From GCA-2746605 sp963710615 (GTDB taxonomy: Bacteria > Bacteroidota > Ignavibacteria > Ignavibacteriales > Melioribacteraceae): a DNA stretch of 64,000 nucleotides. This document shows, piece after piece, positions 45,491-53,559 of this stretch (positions within the stretch are counted from its first letter, which is position 1; each line of letters opens with the position of its first letter). The stretch lies in contig CAVQBF010000027.1 of the NCBI GenBank assembly GCA_963710615.1, forward strand, positions 62,001-126,000, given 5' to 3'. A program made the position numbers and the translations under genes. The notes below the pieces were generated by a model, which was not told where the DNA came from, made no database searches, and saw nothing but the letters and a program-made list of their open reading frames with translations.

Positions 45491-46036
45491 TTATTGTTCT
45501 AATTCTGCTTGTGCAAAATCAATTTCAACAGGAGTTTTTCTCCCAAATATTGAAACTAGCACTTTAATTTTTAATCTATCTTCATTAACTTCTTCAATGA
45601 CACCGGAAAAATTATTGAAAGGACCATCAATAATTTTAACATAATCCCCAGATCTAAAAACAGTATCGGTTCTTTCTGCATCATCATCTTTTGTAATTCT
45701 ACCAACAATTCTTTTAACTTCATCGGGTTGCAAAGGATTTGGTTTTTTACCGCCGCCAAGAAAACCCATTACCGAAGGTGTATTTGATATAAAATCTAGA
45801 ACTCGATTATCTAAATCTGCCTCAACTAAAATATAGCCGGGAAAGAAATTTTTTGTCTTAGTTCTTTTTTTGCCATCTTTTACTTCAAAAACCTTTTCTA
45901 CGGGAACTAAAACCTGAGCAATTCTAGCCTTTAATTCAGAATTATCTTCCAACTCCAAATCAATAATAGATTTGACTTTATTTTCATGCCCTGAAAAAGT
46001 TCTAACTACGTACCATTTGTAATCTAAGTTATCCAA
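45491..46036 (-). CDS. nusG: Transcription termination/antitermination factor NusG
   Basis: 181 residues. N-terminal NGN domain (KWYVVRTFSGHENKVKSII; KNFFPGYILVEADL) binds RNA polymerase and the C-terminal KOW domain (GDYVKIIDGPFNNFSGVIEEV) contacts uS10 or Rho. TTG start two bases after the secE stop codon region, so translation is probably coupled to secE. Confidence 0.97.
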   Translation of the reverse strand: MDNLDYKWYVVRTFSGHENKVKSIIDLELEDNSELKARIAQVLVPVEKVFEVKDGKKRTKTKNFFPGYILVEADLDNRVLDFISNTPSVMGFLGGGKKPNPLQPDEVKRIVGRITKDDDAERTDTVFRSGDYVKIIDGPFNNFSGVIEEVNEDRLKIKVLVSIFGRKTPVEIDFAQAELEQ

Positions 46037-46038
46037 TA

Positions 46039-46221
46039 CTAAAATAATCCTTGAAATAATTGAGTTACACTCATATCAACAACATAAGTAAAAGCAGCTA
46101 TAAGCAAACAAACAACAACAACAATTGCGGTTGACTCTTTCAACTCTTCCTTAGTTGGCCAAGTAACCTTTTTCATTTCTTTTACGACACCATTAAAAAA
46201 ATCAATTATTTTATCTTTCAT
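46039..46221 (-). CDS. secE: Preprotein translocase subunit SecE
   Basis: 60 residues from the ATG at 46221 (a TTG at 46227 is an alternative). Short single-span SecE: amphipathic helix DKIIDFFNGVVKEMKKVTWPTKEELKEST followed by one transmembrane segment ending near residue 50. Pairs with SecY in the translocon. Between tRNA-Trp and nusG. Confidence 0.95.
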   Translation of the reverse strand: MKDKIIDFFNGVVKEMKKVTWPTKEELKESTAIVVVVCLLIAAFTYVVDMSVTQLFQGLF

Positions 46222-46245
46222 AGCCAAATTTATAGTTTAATTGTG

Positions 46246-46318
46246 CACGTCAGGAGGGACTCGAACCCCCAACCTGCGGTTTTGGAGACCGCTGCTCTAC
46301 CAATTGAGCCACTGACGT
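46246..46318 (-). tRNA. tRNA-Trp (anticodon CCA)
   Basis: 73-base cloverleaf on the minus strand: acceptor ACGTCAG / CTGACGT, discriminator G, D-arm GCTCAATTGGTAGAGC, anticodon stem GCGGT / ACCGC with loop CTCCAAA (anticodon CCA), T-arm GGGGG TTCGAGT CCCTC. It starts one base after the rpmG stop codon and precedes secE by 24 bases, so it is embedded in the operon. Confidence 0.97.
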
Positions 46319-46319
46319 A

Positions 46320-46487
46320 TTATTTAGTTTCCTTAAAAGTTACATGTTTTCTAACAACCGGATCATACTTCTTATACTCTACACGAGCAGGATGATTTCT
46401 TTTGTTCTTAGAAGTAGTGTATCTATAACCAGTTCCGGCGGTACTTTCTAGAATAATATTTTGTCTTGCATTTTTCGCTTTAGCCAT
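46320..46487 (-). CDS. rpmG: Large ribosomal subunit protein bL33 (zinc-free form)
   Basis: A 55-residue gene read directly between tRNA-Thr and tRNA-Trp. It begins MAKAKNARQNIILESTAGTG and ends YDPVVRKHVTFKETK. No cysteines are present, so this is the C-minus form. ATG start at 46487 and TAA stop at 46320-46322, one base from the tRNA-Trp 5' end. The order tRNA-rpmG-tRNA-Trp-secE-nusG is a common bacterial arrangement. Confidence 0.96.
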   Translation of the reverse strand: MAKAKNARQNIILESTAGTGYRYTTSKNKRNHPARVEYKKYDPVVRKHVTFKETK

Positions 46488-46540
46488 TACAACCTCAAAA
46501 GTTCAGCTAATAAATTTTGAAATTAGTTTTTTATTAGTAG

Positions 46541-46613
46541 AGCTGACGACCGGGATTGAACCGGTGACCTCATCCTTACCAAGGATGTGCTCTACCGACT
46601 GAGCTACGTCAGC
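46541..46613 (-). tRNA. tRNA-Thr (anticodon GGT)
   Basis: 73-base cloverleaf: acceptor GCTGACG / CGTCAGC, discriminator T, D-arm GCTCAGTCGGTAGAGC, anticodon stem CATCC / GGATG with loop TTGGTAA (anticodon GGT), T-arm ACCGG TTCAATC CCGGT. Third in the Tyr-Gly-Thr series. Confidence 0.97.
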
Positions 46614-46672
46614 TTATACAATAATAGTAGAGAAACTCAAGATTTAAAAAACAAAAAACCCCAAAGTGTTTG

Positions 46673-46745
46673 AGCGGGAGACGGGACTCGAACCCGCAAC
46701 CAACAGCTTGGAAGGCTGTGACTCTACCAATTGAGTTACCCCCGC
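46673..46745 (-). tRNA. tRNA-Gly (anticodon TCC)
   Basis: 73-base cloverleaf: acceptor GCGGGGG / CTCCCGC with one G-T pair, discriminator T, anticodon stem ACAGC / GCTGT with loop CTTCCAA (anticodon TCC), T-arm GCGGG TTCGAGT CCCGT. Between tRNA-Tyr and tRNA-Thr. Confidence 0.97.
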
Positions 46746-46767
46746 TTATATTATATTTGGGGAAAAG

Positions 46768-46851
46768 TGGGCGGCGAGGGATTCGAACCCCCAAAGGCGT
46801 TCGCCAACGGATTTACAGTCCGCCCCGGCTCTCCAACTCCGGCGTCCGCCC
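46768..46851 (-). tRNA. tRNA-Tyr (anticodon GTA)
   Basis: 84-base class II tRNA with a long variable arm. The acceptor is GGGCGGA / GCCGCCC, where the seventh pair is an A-G mismatch, and the discriminator is A. The anticodon loop is CTGTAAA (anticodon GTA) and the T-arm is GAGGG-type with TTCGAAT. It is the first gene of the large minus-strand cluster. Confidence 0.94.
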
Positions 46852-46883
46852 AAATTCAACATTTCATTTTTTTCAAGTCTATA

Positions 46884-46912
46884 AAAATATGATGCATTTA
46901 TTTAAAAAGCAA
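46884..46912 (-). promoter_or_regulatory. Candidate promoter of the tRNA-rpmG-secE-nusG-rpl operon
   Basis: On the minus strand TTGCTT (46912-46907) and TATTTT (46889-46884) are separated by 17 bases and lie about 33 bases before tRNA-Tyr. This is a sigma-70-like pair in the only non-coding region upstream of the cluster. The call rests on spacing and position only. Confidence 0.42.
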
Positions 46913-47095
46913 GAATTCTGCCAAAAGAAAAAATATTTTCTTACAATTGTTGATAATGAGAAAATGTACGAAAATGATTTAATTTGGAATAAAATGGTAA
47001 AAGTATAAATATAAAATCATTTATTTCAGAGTCAGATATTTAATTATCTTTGATCCAATCAAGAAATTTCTACCAAAGACAATTAAAAATCTAGC

Positions 47096-48634
47096 TCAAT
47101 GATTCCACAACTCCCTATCTAAACTTCTATACTGAATTGCTTCGCTAACATGATTTGGTAAAATATTTTCGGAGCTTTCCAGATCGGCAATTGTTCTGCT
47201 CACCTTTAAAATTCTATCATAAGCTCTTGCTGATAATCCTAATTTAGTCATTGCCATTTTTAAGAGATTCGACCCAGCTTCATCAAGCTTGCAATATTCT
47301 CTAACTTCTTTAGAGCCCATATCTGCATTATTATATATAAATTTATTGTTTTCAAATCTCTTAATTTGCTTTTTTCTTGCTTCAACTACTCTTTTTCTAA
47401 TTTCCGCAGATTTTTCACTTTTGCTTTGAGAAGATAGATCTTTGTATTTTACAGCCGGAACTTCAATGTGAATATCAATTCTATCGAGAAGAGGACCAGA
47501 AATTTTTGACATATATTTTTGAATCATTCCGGTGTTGCAAGTGCATTCTTTATTCGGATCTGTAAAAAAGCCGCATGGGCATGGATTCATTGCACTTGCA
47601 AGCATAACATTTGCTGGAAACTCTAATGATAGTTTTGAACGGCTGATGGTAACTTTAGAATCTTCAAGTGGCTGACGTAAAACCTCGAGTACATTTTTTT
47701 TAAATTCGGGCAGCTCATCTAAAAATAAAACTCCGTGATGTGCATATGAAACCTCGCCCGGTTTCGGAAAAGAGCCTCCGCCAATTAATGCGGCATCACT
47801 TACGGTGTGGTGAGGACTTCTAAATGGTCTTTCTGTAACAAGTGCTTTATCTTTGGGCAAAATTCCCGATATCGAATGAATTTTTGTTGTCTCTAAAGCT
47901 TCGTCAAAAGTCATTGGCGGTAGTATAGAAGGAAGACGTTTCGCGAGCATTGTTTTACCCGATCCCGGTGGACCAATCATTAAAATATTATGCCCGCCGG
48001 AGGCGGCAATTTCTAATGCGCGTTTAACATTTTCTTGTCCCTTTACGTCAGAAAAATCTAAGTGATAAGAATTGATCTCAGAAAATATTTCATCAAGATC
48101 AGATATTTGAGGTGTAAATTCATCTTCCGAGTTCAAAAATGAAACCACTTCTTTGAGATTATTAAAGCCGTATACATCAATTCCCTCGACAATTGAAGCT
48201 TCTTTCACGGAATCAATTGGCAAGATTAAATTTGCAAATCCTCTTTTTTTTGCTTCAACTGCTATTGAGAGTCCACCTTTAATTCTTCGGAGAGTCCCAT
48301 CTAGCGCAAGTTCGCCAAGTAGAATCGAATTTTCTAATTTATCATTTTTGATTTTATCATTTGCGGCAATTAACCCAATTGCAATAGGGAGGTCAAAAGC
48401 ACTTCCCTCTTTTTTAATATCGGCAGGAGCAAGATTAACCGTGATTTTTTTTAACGGGAATTCGAAACCGCTGTTTTTAATTGCTGGAGTTACTCTTTCC
48501 CTACTCTCTTTAACCGCACTATCAGGGAGACCAACAATTGTAAATGAGGGTATTTGTTTCTCGCAATGGGTTTCAACTTCAATTATGTAGGCATCAATAC
48601 CGTAAGTGGCACTGGAGTAAATTTTCGAAAGCAT
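47096..48634 (-). CDS. comM: ComM/YifB family magnesium-chelatase-like AAA+ ATPase
   Basis: 512 residues. The N-terminal Lon-protease-like fold (residues 1-165, starting LSKIYSSATYGIDAYIIEVE) is followed by the AAA+ module with Walker A GPPGSGKTMLAKRLPSILPP near 223 and Walker B VLFLDELPEF. A zinc-like cysteine cluster is seen at NPCPCGFFTDPNKECTC, with SKISGPLLDRIDIHIEVP and the C-terminal helical domain after it. In transformable bacteria ComM is a branch-migration helicase that helps integrate DNA; in others the role is uncertain. No competence genes are nearby. Confidence 0.93.
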   Translation of the reverse strand: MLSKIYSSATYGIDAYIIEVETHCEKQIPSFTIVGLPDSAVKESRERVTPAIKNSGFEFPLKKITVNLAPADIKKEGSAFDLPIAIGLIAANDKIKNDKLENSILLGELALDGTLRRIKGGLSIAVEAKKRGFANLILPIDSVKEASIVEGIDVYGFNNLKEVVSFLNSEDEFTPQISDLDEIFSEINSYHLDFSDVKGQENVKRALEIAASGGHNILMIGPPGSGKTMLAKRLPSILPPMTFDEALETTKIHSISGILPKDKALVTERPFRSPHHTVSDAALIGGGSFPKPGEVSYAHHGVLFLDELPEFKKNVLEVLRQPLEDSKVTISRSKLSLEFPANVMLASAMNPCPCGFFTDPNKECTCNTGMIQKYMSKISGPLLDRIDIHIEVPAVKYKDLSSQSKSEKSAEIRKRVVEARKKQIKRFENNKFIYNNADMGSKEVREYCKLDEAGSNLLKMAMTKLGLSARAYDRILKVSRTIADLESSENILPNHVSEAIQYRSLDRELWNH

Positions 48635-48997
48635 TTTTCTACTTGGATATTTAAGAATTAAAGTTAATACTTTTAAAAATATTTTTCATCTATTTAATAA
48701 AAGTAATTAAGCTTTTACTATTAAATGTAATTGTGTTTGGTTTTCCTTAATATCCTATAGAACTTATTATTTTGCTTTCACTCTTAAATGATATGACTTG
48801 CTGCGAAGACGTGGAAATCATCACTGTTTCTATTACAGATTTTATTACATTTTTTTCATTTTATGTTCAATTGTTTTTGTTGTAGTGTAAAAAATAAAGA
48901 AAATTACTCATTAGATTTGTAAAAAAATAATGGTGAGATGAACTTATTAAAATTGAATTAGGCTAAGCAGATTCATTATTCTATGCTAAATGAAATA
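48635..48997 (-). other. 363-base intergenic region without a recognised feature
   Basis: Very AT-rich spacer between the ComM/YifB gene and the T9SS-exported protein. I see no open frame of useful length, no convincing hairpin followed by a T-run and no tRNA. It must contain the promoter of the ComM/YifB gene but no clear element could be picked out. Confidence 0.5.
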
Positions 48998-50664
48998 TTA
49001 TTTAGCTAATATCATTTTCTTTACAACTTGAGCTCGGGGTGAGATGACTTCGTAGAAGTAAATTCCAGAAGGAAGAGTTGTCCCGTCAAATTGAAAAGTA
49101 TGAACTCCTTCTGCAAGAAATCCGTCGTGAAGATGTGCAACTTTATTTCCAACTAAATCGTAAACATTAACCTTAAAATCTGTAGGGAATATCACTTCAA
49201 CGTATATACTAGTTAGGGGATTAAAGGGATTTGGATAGTTCTGCTGCAAATTAAATTCTTGTACTTCCCTATTCCCAATTTTAACTTCTGCAGAATAAAC
49301 TTCCGATTCGTCATTGTTTATTTGTCTTACGCGGTAATAAGTTACTTCATTATCGCCGAATAATTCATCTGTAAAATAATAAATCTTAAGTGGATCATTA
49401 TCAGCAATAGTTCTGTGAACTTCAACAAATTCATTTTCACCTAAAGCTCGCTCAATAACAAATTCCTTTGCAACGGAAAATTCTTGCACATACCAAACTA
49501 TGGAATTGTAGGACGAACCAATATTTACAATAAGTTTAGGGGCTTTAGAAAATATTGGGGAATCGGATTTAACCAGTTCTAGATTACTGCTACTTATTTC
49601 AAGATTTGCCAATTTTTTCTGTAATTGAGTATCATTGCTATTATCAAAATTTGCTTGGTATATGATCTTAGAACTATCCGCTTCGTAACTTAGAAAATGC
49701 TTATTGAGAAACGCAAGATTAAAGTTATTTTCAAACTCCCATATTTTTAGTCTGTCAATTAAAAAACTGCTATTTTCCAAGTTGTTACTAAAGGTAATTC
49801 CAAGATTCTGAGTGTCAAAATCATTTTCTATTCTTGCAGAATAAGCTAATAGGCTGTTAACATAAACTTCGCTAATAAGACCATCAAATGTTTTACGCAA
49901 AAATACACCAATATAATTCCAGCTTTTTTTACCCAAATAAATATCATTTCTAATAATTTCTGAATTACTCAGTGGAAATGTGATAAAATCAAATTCATTC
50001 TTAGAAAAAGAAACCAAAGTATCGCCTGAAGGATTCTTCCGGATACTGAATAATTGTTTAACATTACTATTTATGTTAAGCCAAAATTCTGTATAAAGAT
50101 TTTTCCAATTGTCATTGCCAACTATTTTTATATTAAGTCTAGATGATTTATCGAATTTAAGACTTTTCCCTGAAGCTTTTTGGGGTTCGTATATTTGCAG
50201 CTCTCATCATCTATCTCAGATTTTTCTATAAACAGAGCATCATCAAATATATTTTTATCTAACCAGCTAAAAGAATCTTTTTTAAGCTTAAGGGGATCAG
50301 AACTATAACAAGTAAAAATAATTTGATAAAATTTATTTTCTTCCAAAGAAAGTAAGTTCGTGTTAAGCAAAATTTTTATTTGGTTATGAGCATTATCAAT
50401 ATTCTTAAAATTAATTTCTTTGGTTTTGTCCCCTAATTTTATTGAAGCAGATAATATTTCGATATTTTTCGGCTTTTGGATATTGATTTCAAGATTTTCA
50501 TTTTTTTCTTCAAATTTAAAAACAAGAGAGGTCTGAAAATTATTTTTTACAGGTATAAAACTTGGCGGATCTAAGCGCAAAACGGTTGGTTTAGCTTGAC
50601 CAAATATTGAGTGAGCGAACGCTATTTGAATTGTAAAAATTAATAAAAGTAAAAGTTTTTTCAT
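48998..50664 (-). pseudogene. T9SS-exported LamG-like protein gene split by a frameshift
   Basis: Two frames together read as one secreted protein of about 555 residues. The 5' part (50664 to about 50185) has a signal peptide (KKLLLLLIFTIQIAFAHSIFGQA) and a beta-rich domain. The 3' frame is open from about 50203 downwards, reads ASGKSLKFDKSSRLNIKI (typical opening of a LamG/concanavalin-like domain), and ends in a Por secretion tail with NYPNPFNP and PSGIYFYEVISPRAQVVKKMILAK. The frames differ by one missing base. Adding one A to the A5 run (plus strand 50177-50181) joins them smoothly as NPKK-ASGKS. It is a mutation, sequencing error or slippage site. Confidence 0.8.
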
Positions 50665-50857
50665 AGGCAGTGCTATTATTCCAACCTTAGATTGAATTTA
50701 ATAATTCTTTTCAACTAAATCTACTATTATTTTGATAATATTTATTAATCGACAACTTTAACTGAATAAATCAACATAAATATGTATAAAGGATTCACTA
50801 ATACTAATTATACGGGTTTTTGCTTTTTCAACAAACCGCCTTTTAAAAAATTTTCAG

Positions 50858-52096
50858 TTAACTAATTAAATTTTTTGAAGACAAGAGAACTGAAGAAACG
50901 TTTTCGTCTCTAAATAATCTTTGCGAATGAATCAGAATATCTTCTTGTGTTACCGCATCAATTTCAGCCATTGATTCTTCTAATGTCTTTATTTTCTCAA
51001 AATACAAAAGAGAGTGTCCCATTCTCATCATTCTGTTCGATGTGCTTTCTAAACTTAATTGCACATGCCCTTTTATAAATTCTTTAGTTCTTTTTAGTTC
51101 CCTTTTACTAATTTCTCTACTTTTTAATTTATCAAATTCTTTAACAATAATGTTTCTTGCCTTATTTAATGAGCTGAGGTTTGTACTTAAATAAACCCCA
51201 AAAGAGGATATATCAAAAAACGAATTCATAAAAGTATTTATTTGATAGGCTATTCCATTTTTTTCTCTCAGCGACTGAAACAGTCTTGAACTGCTCCCTT
51301 CTCCCAGCAAATTTGAGATTACGTTGCTAACTGCTCTTTCTTTCTGATTATAACCAAAAGTAGTTCCACCTATAATTAAATGTGCTTGATTTATATCTTT
51401 ATAAATAAAAAGATTTTCTTTTGCTTTATCCTTAAACTTAACCCTCTTTTGTACTTTGTTATTTTTTATTTCACTCAAATATTTTTCGGTAAGATTAAGA
51501 ATCTTATCATGCTCAACAGCGCCGGAGGCTACAACACATAAATTTGAAGTATTGTAGTTTTTGTCAATATAACTGGTTAAATCATTTCTTGTGAAATTTG
51601 CCACATTATTTTCAGTCCCAATAATTGGCATACTTAGAGAATTTCCCTTAAAGATATTAGTTTCAAAACTATCAAATATTGACTCATCCGGTGAATCTTC
51701 AATATCATGCAGTTCATCAATAACTACCCGAGATTCCTTTCTCAATTCTTTTTCATCAAATAGTGAGTTCTGCACCATATCGGCTAAAACCAAAAATGTT
51801 TTATCTAAATATTTATTTAATCCTCTTCCGTAAAAACAAGTATGTTCCTTACTCGTGAATGCATTCAGATAACCGCCGAGTGCCTCAATCTCTTCAGAAA
51901 TCTTTTTTGCCGATCTTGTTTTGGTCCCTTTGAAAAACATATGCTCCAGTAAATGACTAATTCCATTAGTCTTTTTACTTTCATCCCGCGAACCAACATT
52001 AAACCAAAAACCTAATGAGAAAGAATTTACATGATCTATTTTTTCGGTTGCTACTCGTATTCCATTCGAAAGTTTGGTAATTCTATAATTGCTCAA
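50858..52096 (-). CDS. M16 family zinc metallopeptidase
   Basis: 412 residues. The inverted zinc motif HLLEHMFFKGT (HxxEH) is near residue 47 and the downstream glutamate lies in ESRVVIDELHDIEDSPDE. The C-terminal half-domain has GEGSSSRLFQSLREKNGIAY, the substrate-binding R/Y motif of active M16B subunits. Resembles the processing-peptidase/PqqL-like single-domain enzymes such as B. subtilis YmxG/MlpA. TTG start; no in-frame ATG precedes the conserved RITKLSNGIRVATE. It is the only gene between the T9SS protein and the aminotransferase. Confidence 0.92.
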   Translation of the reverse strand: MSNYRITKLSNGIRVATEKIDHVNSFSLGFWFNVGSRDESKKTNGISHLLEHMFFKGTKTRSAKKISEEIEALGGYLNAFTSKEHTCFYGRGLNKYLDKTFLVLADMVQNSLFDEKELRKESRVVIDELHDIEDSPDESIFDSFETNIFKGNSLSMPIIGTENNVANFTRNDLTSYIDKNYNTSNLCVVASGAVEHDKILNLTEKYLSEIKNNKVQKRVKFKDKAKENLFIYKDINQAHLIIGGTTFGYNQKERAVSNVISNLLGEGSSSRLFQSLREKNGIAYQINTFMNSFFDISSFGVYLSTNLSSLNKARNIIVKEFDKLKSREISKRELKRTKEFIKGHVQLSLESTSNRMMRMGHSLLYFEKIKTLEESMAEIDAVTQEDILIHSQRLFRDENVSSVLLSSKNLIS

Positions 52097-52124
52097 ATTT
52101 TCCCCAAATATTACTAAAACAAAG

Positions 52125-52166
52125 ATGCCGAAATTCTATTCCATCAAAGGAAGAAAATTTCGGCAT
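52125..52166 (-). terminator. Terminator after the aminotransferase gene
   Basis: An 11-bp perfect stem ATGCCGAAATT / AATTTCGGCAT with a 20-base loop lies 37 bases after the aminotransferase stop. On the minus strand it is followed by CTTTGTTTTAG. Confidence 0.68.
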
Positions 52167-52202
52167 TACAAATATAATTAAAAGTCGGATTATAAAATGA
52201 AA

Positions 52203-53411
52203 TTAGTTCTCAAATTTATCAACATACGTTTTAAAGAACTCACCAATTCTATTATAAGCCTTTTCCAAAATTTCATCGGGAGGTAAGAAAACTAAACGCA
52301 TATGATTTGTCCCGGGAATTTGTCCAAATCCAGTGCCAGGCACAACCACGACTCCGGTTTCCTTAATTAATTCGGCCACAAAATGATTATCTGAATTTTT
52401 AATTTCAAGTTTTGGGAAAGCATAAAAAGCACCTTCGGGTTTAACGCAAGAAATACCGGGAATAGCATTCATCATATCAACTGTTAAATCTCTTCTTCTG
52501 GTTAACTTCTGCATAGCAATTTCAAGATGTTCCTGATTACCACCCAATGCTCCCGGGATACAATATTGCTCGGGATGATTTGCAGAAAGTCTGGAGCGTA
52601 AAATTTTATTTATAGCTTCTAAATAATTTGAAAGAACATTTTTATTTCCGCTTACAATTCCCCAACCGATTCTAAATCCAGGGACCATATAATTTTTTGA
52701 AAGGCCCCCAAAAGTTATTATTGGTACTTCACTATTTAACGATGCAATAGATGTATGTTTAGTTCCATCCATTAATAATTTATCATAAATTTCATCGGCA
52801 AAAATTACAAGATCATTTTCAAGAGCTAAATCAATAATTTGTTGCAGTGTTTCCGGGTCACCATTTGATCCTGTCGGATTGTTAGGGTTAATTAATACTA
52901 TCGCTTTTGTTTTTTCATTAATTTTATTTTTAATATCTTCTATATCAGGCTGCCATCCGTTTTCTTCACTAAGGTAATATGGGTTTTCGTACATTTGTAA
53001 TTTACTCTGAATTGCTGTGTACAGTGGATAGCCCGGAGTTGGAGTTAAAATATTTTCACCCTGATTTACAAGAGAAGTTAAACAGATATCGATTGCTTCA
53101 CTTGCACCAGTGGTTATAAATAAATCTTGAATATTTTTAATTCCCTTTTTCTCAGCTTCTTTTTCAATTGCGGCAATAGCTGGTTTTATTCCAGAGCTTG
53201 GAGAATAACCGTTATGGTTATCGAGCATTGCTTTATAAGTATCATCAACCATATGGCGCGGGGGTGCAAAATCATAAATGTTTGGATCTCCAATATTTAG
53301 GTAGAGCATTTCTTTACCCGACTTTGCAACTTGATCAGCAATTAGTAATACGTCTCTCACAGCATAAGTAATATTATTGGTTCGTTTAGCAGCAATTATT
53401 GGTTTGTTCAT
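52203..53411 (-). CDS. Class I/II pyridoxal-phosphate aminotransferase (AlaA/aspartate type)
   Basis: About 402 residues from the second of two adjacent ATG codons (53414 and 53411), which follow GAGGAA; a TTG at 53435 is possible but has no ribosome binding site. PLP-binding lysine is in GGLSKNYMVPGFRIGWG near residue 245, INPNNPTGS binds the cofactor/substrate near 175, and MRLVFLPP near the C-terminus holds the substrate-carboxylate arginine. Closest by pattern to AlaA/AlaT-like alanine aminotransferases. The substrate is inferred. Confidence 0.9.
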   Translation of the reverse strand: MNKPIIAAKRTNNITYAVRDVLLIADQVAKSGKEMLYLNIGDPNIYDFAPPRHMVDDTYKAMLDNHNGYSPSSGIKPAIAAIEKEAEKKGIKNIQDLFITTGASEAIDICLTSLVNQGENILTPTPGYPLYTAIQSKLQMYENPYYLSEENGWQPDIEDIKNKINEKTKAIVLINPNNPTGSNGDPETLQQIIDLALENDLVIFADEIYDKLLMDGTKHTSIASLNSEVPIITFGGLSKNYMVPGFRIGWGIVSGNKNVLSNYLEAINKILRSRLSANHPEQYCIPGALGGNQEHLEIAMQKLTRRRDLTVDMMNAIPGISCVKPEGAFYAFPKLEIKNSDNHFVAELIKETGVVVVPGTGFGQIPGTNHMRLVFLPPDEILEKAYNRIGEFFKTYVDKFEN

Positions 53412-53559
53412 CATTTCCTCAAAATTTAGATTCAATTATCCTAAAATAATTTATTCGTGTTATTATTAGCAATGTATATCGGATATTAGTAAAGAGTTTT
53501 AGGTACTGACTAACATTCGGATTTCACAAAGGCAGTAATATAAATTTATATCCTTAGAT

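Noticed and set aside
46670..47008. Plus-strand open frame of 112 codons across the tRNA cluster
   Set aside because: It is the antisense translation of tRNA-Gly and tRNA-Tyr (the RRDSNPQPTAWK pattern is a well-known artefact of tRNA complements).
50177..50185. Programmed -1 ribosomal frameshift signal
   Set aside because: The zero-frame C AAA AAG is only a half match to the A AAA AAG slippery site because the P-site codon would mispair, and no clear downstream stem was found. A lost base in the homopolymer is simpler.
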